From Nitrospira sp. (GTDB lineage Bacteria > Nitrospirota > Nitrospiria > Nitrospirales > UBA8639), in contig WTGX01000004.1 in the NCBI GenBank assembly GCA_011523385.1, positions 62,001 through 126,000 of the forward strand: 64,000 bases of DNA. Direction: 5' to 3'. Below, one piece after another: positions 58,655 through 64,000 of this stretch (positions are counted from its first letter, which is position 1; each line of letters begins with the position of its first letter). The notes beneath the pieces were generated by a model. The model had not been told where the DNA came from. It saw only the letters and a list, made by a program, of their open reading frames with translations, and did not search any database. The position numbers and the translations under genes are program-made.

Positions 58655-58805
58655 TATGCCCGGGTGCAGGGAAGAAGGTGCAAGTCCTTCGCGGTCCCGC
58701 CGCTGTAACCGGAAACGAACCCCGCGGAAGCCACTGTCGTAACACGGACGGGAAGGTGCGGGTAGTAGGTTAGGATCCGGAAGCCAGAAGACCTACCCGG
58801 GCGGA
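58655..58805 (+). promoter_or_regulatory. Cobalamin riboswitch 1 (upstream of btuF-like gene)
   Basis: Standard conserved core: GGTGCAAGTCC, GCCGCTGTAA, GGAAGCCACTG and the B12 box GATCCGGAAGCCAGAAGACC ending at 58793. P1 is a perfect 8-base stem, GCCCGGGT (58658-58665) with ACCCGGGC (58795-58802). It controls the btuF-btuC-btuD-like genes. Confidence 0.95.
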
Positions 58806-58900
58806 GAATCCCAGGATGCCGAATCAAACCGGCGACCGGGATTCGCGACCTTCGATCCCTCGTGGGCTGGGGAGCGGGTGAGGATGAAGACGCGGGAACA

Positions 58901-58935
58901 ATCCTCAGGGTCGTTCAGGCCTTGGGGATTTTTTT
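58901..58935 (+). terminator. Riboswitch expression platform: hairpin plus T7 at the btuF start
   Basis: ATCCTCAGGG (58901-58910) can pair with CCTTGGGGAT (58920-58929), immediately followed by seven T and then the ATG at 58936. The hairpin's 3' arm contains the only GGGG ribosome-like site, so pairing would both stop transcription and hide initiation. Confidence 0.75.
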
Positions 58936-59979
58936 ATGTTGTCGGGTATTCGGTTTGTCCGAGGTCGTCGGCAGACGCCGGGGAGGAAGCGAGCCCTTTG
59001 GTTTGCCTGTGTCCTGACGGTCACCGCGCTGGTTGTCCCCGTCTGTGAACCGCTTTTCGGTTTTTCCGATCACTCCACGACCATGAAACGCCGCCAACAG
59101 GGAATTCTCACCGGTATGCCGTTTATGGCCAACGTGGCGCCCCGGACGTTTGTCGATGATCTCGGGCGTAAGCTCTACCTTGCCCAACCACCGAAGCGCA
59201 TCGTGTCCCTGGCACCGAGTATCACGGAAATGTTGTTCGCCCTTGGCTTGGACCGGGAAATAATCGGCGTGACGGAATTTTGCAACTATCCGCCTGCCGC
59301 CTTGGACAAACCCAAGGTTGGGTACGCCCAACCGAATCTGGAATCCATTGTCGCGCTAGAGCCTGAACTTATCGTTGCGCCCAAATCGTTCTTGAGAGTC
59401 GACTTGCTCAACCGGTTGGAGCAATTGAAGATCCCGACGGTGCTGCTGGACGCCCAAACCGTTGAGGATATTTTGCGCCACATTCAACTGTTGGGCCGCA
59501 TGGTCGGACGGGTCCCCGAATCCCTCAAGGTGACGGAAACGATTCGAAAGCAAATGACCGTGTTGACCGATCCCTTGGCCGGACGGCCTCGTCCCACCTT
59601 GTTGTTCGTGATCAACACCGATCCACTCATTACGGTCGGTCCGGGGAGTTATATTCATCAACTGATCGAACTGGCCGGGGCGAGAAACGCCGCGGAACAA
59701 GCGGGGACCCCGTATCCGCGTCTGAGCATCGAGGAAGTGCTACGGCAAAACCCCGAGTTTTTGCTGTTCCCCACCGGTCAATTTGAAGGCATTCCCCAGG
59801 CCGAACAGGATCAATGGCGACGGTGGACGTCTCTTGAAGCGGTCAAACGGAATCAATTTGTGCATATCAACAGTGACATCCTCAATAGACCAGGGCCGCG
59901 AGTGATTGAAGCCTTGAAAGCTCTTATTACCATACTTCACCCTGACGCGGTTCCATCCGCGACGGGACAGGAGGAATGA
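58936..59979 (+). CDS. btuF: ABC transporter substrate-binding protein, BtuF-like
   Basis: 347 residues. N-terminal membrane anchor or uncleaved signal (residues 19-42, ALWFACVLTVTALVVPV), then a Fe/B12-type periplasmic binding protein: PPKRIVSLAPSITEMLFALG, NLESIVALEPELIVAP and FVHINSDILNRPGPRV are family features. It sits under a cobalamin riboswitch and in front of BtuC- and BtuD-like genes, so B12 or cobinamide is the likely ligand. The start overlaps the switch terminator. The long N-terminus beyond the anchor is unusual, and the mature start is uncertain. Confidence 0.87.
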   Translation: MLSGIRFVRGRRQTPGRKRALWFACVLTVTALVVPVCEPLFGFSDHSTTMKRRQQGILTGMPFMANVAPRTFVDDLGRKLYLAQPPKRIVSLAPSITEMLFALGLDREIIGVTEFCNYPPAALDKPKVGYAQPNLESIVALEPELIVAPKSFLRVDLLNRLEQLKIPTVLLDAQTVEDILRHIQLLGRMVGRVPESLKVTETIRKQMTVLTDPLAGRPRPTLLFVINTDPLITVGPGSYIHQLIELAGARNAAEQAGTPYPRLSIEEVLRQNPEFLLFPTGQFEGIPQAEQDQWRRWTSLEAVKRNQFVHINSDILNRPGPRVIEALKALITILHPDAVPSATGQEE

Positions 59980-59989
59980 CCGCGTCGTT

Positions 59990-61156
59990 ATGGCTTCCGT
60001 CACGTCTCAATCAGGAGAATCCCATGCCGGTGGCACTTCAGCCGTGCCGGCACCGGCTTTTCTCTCCCGGTCGGCACCGGATTCCTTTGTGGGAGGGTCT
60101 CGACCTTCGCAAGCGGTTGCCACGCTTTCACCGATCAAATGGCTTGGCGTGTCCGGCGGGTTGGGGACGTTGGCCCTCTTGACCTTCGTGGCTTGTCTGG
60201 GGTTCGGTACCGAGACTATTTCATTTCCGAAAGTTGCGGCCCTTTTGGCACAGGGACCGTTTGCCGAAGGAGCGATGCAGAACGCCCCCCACTACATCAT
60301 TCTCTGGCAGGTCAGGGTCCCTCGAGTCCTGCTTGCCTTTATGGTCGGCGGTAGCCTGGCTGCCGTGGGAGCGTCGCTTCAGGCGTTGCTTCGGAATCCC
60401 CTGGCCGATCCCTACGTCATCGGCATTTCGAGCGGGGCCGCACTGGGTGCGGCCGTGGCCGTCCTGTTCGGCATCGGCCTTTCCATTCTCGGTTTGTCGG
60501 TTTTGCCGGTTTATGCCTTCCTGGGCGCTTTGCTGGCTCTCCTCATCGTCTATCGCATTGCCGTGTCCTATGGGAGTTTTTCGATTCATACGCTGTTGCT
60601 GGGCGGGGTGGTGCTGAATGCCATTTTTTCGGCGCTCATTCTTTTTCTGACGACTTTGGCTGATCCATATAAAGCCTCCGGGATGTACGCGTGGCTGATG
60701 GGCTCGTTGACCGGGCCGGATTTTCCGACCGTCCTGGTCCTGGCCGTGTATCTGCTCATGGGAGTGGCCGTCCTGGTTTCCCAGACGTCCAGCTTGAACC
60801 TGCTCACGCTGGGCGAAGAGGCGGCCCGGTCGCTGGGCGTCGAAGTCGAACGGGTCAAGCGCGTCCTGTTTGCCGCGGCCGCGCTCCTGACGGGATCGGT
60901 CGTGGCCTTCAGCGGCCTCATCGGATTTGTGGGCCTCATCGTGCCCCATGCGGTGCGTTTGGTGTTTGGCGCCGACCACCGGTTGCTGTTGATCGCGTCG
61001 GGCATGGCCGGAGGCATCTTCCTCATGCTGGCGGATACCGTGGCCAGGACGTTGTTGAGTCCGACGGAAATCCCCGTGGGCGTGATCACGGCCCTGGTCG
61101 GAGGACCGGTTTTTCTGTATCTGCTGGTCCGGCAACGCGGGAGAATCGTCGCGTGA
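59990..61156 (+). CDS. btuC: ABC transporter permease, BtuC/FecCD-like
   Basis: 388 residues with about ten helices. FecCD-family signatures: VRVPRVLLAFMVGGSLAAVG, RNPLADPYVIGISSGAALG, GFVGLIVPHAVRLVFGADHR (coupling-loop region) and TEIPVGVITALVGGPVFLYLL. The N-terminal about 40 residues are hydrophilic, long for the family; an internal start is possible. It follows the binding protein by 10 bases and overlaps the ATPase gene by four bases. Confidence 0.9.
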   Translation: MASVTSQSGESHAGGTSAVPAPAFLSRSAPDSFVGGSRPSQAVATLSPIKWLGVSGGLGTLALLTFVACLGFGTETISFPKVAALLAQGPFAEGAMQNAPHYIILWQVRVPRVLLAFMVGGSLAAVGASLQALLRNPLADPYVIGISSGAALGAAVAVLFGIGLSILGLSVLPVYAFLGALLALLIVYRIAVSYGSFSIHTLLLGGVVLNAIFSALILFLTTLADPYKASGMYAWLMGSLTGPDFPTVLVLAVYLLMGVAVLVSQTSSLNLLTLGEEAARSLGVEVERVKRVLFAAAALLTGSVVAFSGLIGFVGLIVPHAVRLVFGADHRLLLIASGMAGGIFLMLADTVARTLLSPTEIPVGVITALVGGPVFLYLLVRQRGRIVA

Positions 61157-61986
61157 GCGAACGTCCGGAAACGTTGAAACGCCAACCGCCCTTTGTGATG
61201 GATGCCGTGACCTTCGGGTTCGGACGAAAGGAAACGGCCGCGCAAGCCCCCGCTCTAAAGAACGTCTCGCTCACGATTGCTGCCGGCGAAGTGTTGGGCA
61301 TCCTGGGTCCCAATGGATCGGGCAAGAGCACCTTGCTGAAAATACTCATGAGAATCCTGATCCCTCAACGGGGAAAGGTTGAACTGTTTGGTCAGCCCCA
61401 TGCTGTGTTCTCCCAGTCCGAGATTTCCCGCCGTGTGGCTTTCGTTCCCCAGGAGACCCAGCAGGCGTTTCCTTTTACGATCAACGAAATGGTGTTGATG
61501 GGGCGGTATCCCCACCACAATCGCACGTGGGGTTTGGGTTGGGAAAGCTCACAGGATTGTGCCGTTGCCATGCAGGCGATGAATGACCTGGGTGTTTCCC
61601 ATCTTGGGGCACGGTTGATCACGAACGTCTCCGGCGGGGAGCGACAACGGGCCGTGATTGCCCGGGCCTTGGCGCAGGAGCCGGAGGTCCTGCTGTTGGA
61701 TGAGCCGACGGCCTTTCTGGATCTCCATCACCAATTGGAAATTGCGCGAATCATTCGCCGTCTGAATCGGGAACGAGGGTTGACCGTCGTGCTTGTGTCC
61801 CATGATCTGAACCTGGCCAGTCAATACTGCGACCGGTTGTTGTTGTTACGGGAAGGAGAGATTGCGACCATGGGTTCACCGGCAGAAGTTATTGCCGTGG
61901 AATCGCTGGAACGGGTTTACGGCTGCTCCGTTCTCGTCGATCGACATCCGCAATCCGGTATGCCGCGGGTCACCTTGCCGGTTTGA
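61153..61986 (+). CDS. btuD: ABC transporter ATPase, BtuD-like
   Basis: 277 residues from a GTG overlapping the permease stop by four bases (GTGA). Walker A GPNGSGKST, Q-loop VPQETQQAF, signature SGGERQRAVIARALAQ, Walker B VLLLDEPTAFLD and H-loop VSHDLNLA are all present. Extra about 15 residues at the N-terminus. It powers the corrinoid importer with the two preceding genes, followed by the second riboswitch. The longer upstream frame overlaps the permease gene and is a shadow. Confidence 0.93.
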   Translation: MSERPETLKRQPPFVMDAVTFGFGRKETAAQAPALKNVSLTIAAGEVLGILGPNGSGKSTLLKILMRILIPQRGKVELFGQPHAVFSQSEISRRVAFVPQETQQAFPFTINEMVLMGRYPHHNRTWGLGWESSQDCAVAMQAMNDLGVSHLGARLITNVSGGERQRAVIARALAQEPEVLLLDEPTAFLDLHHQLEIARIIRRLNRERGLTVVLVSHDLNLASQYCDRLLLLREGEIATMGSPAEVIAVESLERVYGCSVLVDRHPQSGMPRVTLPV

Positions 61987-62093
61987 CAGGAGGATGCCAG
62001 CGGATCAAAACGGCCGACGTGGTGACGGCCTTGAAACGTTCACCGCACGTTGTACACATTCAATCATTCAGGAGGAGTTCCTAAGGACAACAC

Positions 62094-62242
62094 AACGACA
62101 GCGACGGGGAAGATGGTGCAAATCCATCACGGTGCCGCCACTGTAAGCGGGGAATGATCTGCAAGAGACCACTGTGAACGGAACGTTCATGGGAAGGCGC
62201 AGGGTAGTGATGATCCGCGAGTCAGGAGACCCGACTGTCGTT
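62094..62242 (+). promoter_or_regulatory. Cobalamin riboswitch 2 (upstream of btuB-like gene)
   Basis: GGTGCAAATCC, GCCGCCACTGTAA, GACCACTGTG and the B12 box GATCCGCGAGTCAGGAGACC (62212-62231). P1 is AACGACAG (62094-62101) with CTGTCGTT (62235-62242). It precedes the TonB receptor gene. Confidence 0.93.
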
Positions 62243-62252
62243 GACCTCTGGA

Positions 62253-62276
62253 CCCACCCTTCGAGCCAAAGGGAGG
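62253..62276 (+). promoter_or_regulatory. Shine-Dalgarno-sequestering hairpin of riboswitch 2
   Basis: CCACCCTT (62254-62261) pairs with AAGGGAGG (62269-62276) over a seven-base loop with one A-A mismatch. The right arm is the ribosome site, seven bases before the ATG at 62283. This supports translational control, unlike the T-run platform of riboswitch 1. Confidence 0.7.
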
Positions 62277-62282
62277 TAACGC

Positions 62283-64000
62283 ATGTTTCAGCGATTCTTT
62301 TTCATTTGTCTTTTTCTCCACGTGCTGTTTGTTCCCTCTTTCTCTTTCGGTGAATCAGATACGACTTCCTCGGATGTCCAGACCTTGGACCCCGTGGTCG
62401 TGAGTGCCACGAAAACGCCGGTTCCCCTTCGGCAGGTAACGAGTGCGGTCGAAGTCTGGACCGAAGAAGACCTCCAGCAGCGGCAAATCAAGACGGTGGT
62501 GGAAGCTCTTCGCCTGTCACAAGGTGCAGCCGTGTTTCAAAACGGTGGTCCGGGCGGCAGTACGGCTGTACGGATTCGAGGTGGGAGTTCCAGCCAAACC
62601 CTGGTTCTCATCGACGGAGCGATCGTGAATAGCTCGACGTTGGGACAATTCAATTTCGCGCATTTGACCACAGATAATATTGAAACAATAGAAATCGTTC
62701 GGGGTGCCCAGAGCACGCTTTGGGGAGCCGATGCCATGGGTGGAGTGATCAATATTACGACGAAACGGGGACAAGGGGTCCCGAAGGCCGGTGCGTTCTT
62801 TGAATACGGATCGTTCAACACCTTGCGGGAAGGTGGACACGTGTCAGGAAGCAAGGGGCCGTTTGACTTTTCATTTGCGCTTTCCCGGTGGGACACGACC
62901 GGCATATCGCAGATCAATCATCGAAGAGGAGCAACTGAACGCGACGCCTACCGGAATTGGCAGGCTTCTTCCCGAGTCGGGGTAGCCCTGCCTCGGGACG
63001 GCCGGCTCGATTTCAATTTTCGGTGGTGGGATGGTTCCTTGAATATCGATAGCAGTTTCGGCCCTTCTGACGTATTACATGCTAAAAGTGACAGCAGACG
63101 ATTCAACTTTGGCGGAACGTATCAACAACCCGTGACCGATTGGTGGAATCACGTGTTGACGCTGTCTCGCTCTCAAGAAGCAAGCCTGTTCGACCCGGGA
63201 ACGTTACAGCGTAATTTGACAACAGGAATGACACGCACACCCTTTGGTGATCCTAATGAAACGCACGTCGTGGCCAACCGAATCGAAAGTCAACACGACT
63301 TTCGCCTGAATCAATACGTGACGTTGACGGCAGGCTATCAATTTCGTGAGCAATTGGGAGAGAATGACGCAGGCATCTCGGAGAAGATCGTCTCTTCTCA
63401 TGCGGGGTTCGGTCAAATGCAACTCAATCTGTTTGATCGATTCTTTGCCACTGCCGGGGTGAGGCATGATGCGTATAACGTGTTTGGCGATGCCACGACC
63501 TATCGCGTCACCGGCGGATATCTGATCAAGGAAACGAATACGAAGATACGCGGCAGCTATGCCACGGGATTCCGGGCCCCTGCAATCAACGAATTGTACT
63601 GGCCGGGTTTTGGTAATCCCGCTTTGCAGCCTGAAGAAAACCAAAGTCTCGACGTAGGCGTCGATCAGACCTTTCTTGCCGGCAGAGTGACAATGAGTGG
63701 CGGCTATTTTTGGAATCGGTATCGTGATCTCATTCAGACGATTCAGAGTGAACCAATATGCGGGACAGGCTCTTTTGGAGTCAATTTTTGTCCCGTCAAC
63801 GTGGCTTCGGCAAGCACGCAAGGGTGGGAGGGCATGGTGAATATTGTCGTGGCCCAAGAACAACCCTGGATCAAGCGGTTGGAACTGAAAGGGCAATATA
63901 CCATGACCCTGACCCGTGACCTGATGTCCGGTGCCAGATTGCGTCGCTGGCCGGTCAATCAAGCCAGTCTGAGCCTGTTTTATCAACCAATGGATTCCGT
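62283..64000 (+). CDS. btuB: TonB-dependent B12/cobinamide receptor, BtuB-like (cut by window end)
   Basis: At least 572 residues, open to the last base. Signal peptide MFQRFFFICLFLHVLFVPS, cleavage near FSFG-ES. TonB box LDPVVVSATKTP at about residues 35-46, then the plug (VRIRGGSSSQTLVLIDGAI, VRGAQSTLWGADAMGGVINI), with barrel strands from about residue 160. It lies under a cobalamin riboswitch right after the btuFCD-like genes, so BtuB is the natural reading. GGGAGG precedes the ATG. The C-terminal strands are missing. Confidence 0.92.
   Translation, partial: MFQRFFFICLFLHVLFVPSFSFGESDTTSSDVQTLDPVVVSATKTPVPLRQVTSAVEVWTEEDLQQRQIKTVVEALRLSQGAAVFQNGGPGGSTAVRIRGGSSSQTLVLIDGAIVNSSTLGQFNFAHLTTDNIETIEIVRGAQSTLWGADAMGGVINITTKRGQGVPKAGAFFEYGSFNTLREGGHVSGSKGPFDFSFALSRWDTTGISQINHRRGATERDAYRNWQASSRVGVALPRDGRLDFNFRWWDGSLNIDSSFGPSDVLHAKSDSRRFNFGGTYQQPVTDWWNHVLTLSRSQEASLFDPGTLQRNLTTGMTRTPFGDPNETHVVANRIESQHDFRLNQYVTLTAGYQFREQLGENDAGISEKIVSSHAGFGQMQLNLFDRFFATAGVRHDAYNVFGDATTYRVTGGYLIKETNTKIRGSYATGFRAPAINELYWPGFGNPALQPEENQSLDVGVDQTFLAGRVTMSGGYFWNRYRDLIQTIQSEPICGTGSFGVNFCPVNVASASTQGWEGMVNIVVAQEQPWIKRLELKGQYTMTLTRDLMSGARLRRWPVNQASLSLFYQPMDS

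Overview
The window is about 57-60% GC and most likely comes from a Nitrospira-type bacterium (Nitrospirota; nitrite oxidiser or comammox). The evidence is a very large operon joining a Rieske/cytochrome b complex to two cytochrome bd-like membrane proteins and five c-type cytochromes, plus the hopanoid enzyme HpnH, a pyruvate phosphate dikinase, split glycyl-tRNA synthetase subunits, two B12 riboswitches and TonB-dependent receptors. The assignment rests on gene content and my memory of the families; no search was run.

Layout. 1-2.5 kb: 3' part of ispG, tRNA-Cys with a clear promoter, hpnH and a small conserved gene. 3.0-14.5 kb: respiratory operon (cytochrome c, bd-like 1, cytochrome c, PRC-Rieske, cytochrome b, a membrane protein with a His-rich tail, bd-like 2, two cytochromes c, an ethylbenzene-dehydrogenase-type haem-domain protein, dihaem cytochrome c). 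14.8-19.1 kb: ubiA-like gene, tRNA-Thr, TPR lipoprotein, PA0069-type radical SAM protein. 19.3-22.1 kb: an accessory strip with a VapBC-like toxin-antitoxin pair, three small orphan genes (one with a HEPN-type R-N-x3-H motif) and two hairpins that fold like integron attC sites, ending at tRNA-Arg. 22.3-30.7 kb: secreted and hypothetical proteins, an aspartoacylase-like enzyme, msrA, an MMPL/RND exporter, a methyltransferase and an XRE regulator, separated by dispersed repeats. 30.7-35.7 kb: a cell-surface cluster of two TbpB-like lipoproteins and an outer-membrane barrel, behind an operator-rich region. 35.8-38.3 kb: membrane protein, hydrolase, thiD, cupredoxin lipoprotein. 38.4-41.5 kb: an intact IS481-like element next to an RloA/RloB (AbiL-like) ATPase/TOPRIM pair. 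41.7-57 kb: TonB receptor, glyQ, glyS, ppdK, ribD, elbB, recQ, secreted esterase. 57.1-64.0 kb: B12 locus with cobQ, riboswitch, btuF-, btuC- and btuD-like genes, a second riboswitch and a btuB-like receptor cut by the window end.

How it fits together. The respiratory operon should pass electrons between quinol and periplasmic cytochromes c; which way, and what the bd-like subunits do, cannot be read from the sequence. The B12 locus would import and finish corrinoids under riboswitch control. Intergenic space is crowded with at least four families of short palindromic repeats. One copy was the target of the IS, one lies in frame inside glyS, and two sets of ends resemble the IS ends. The least conventional parts are the respiratory supercluster, the attC-flanked HEPN gene, the operator array at 30.7 kb and the mobile-repeat ecology.
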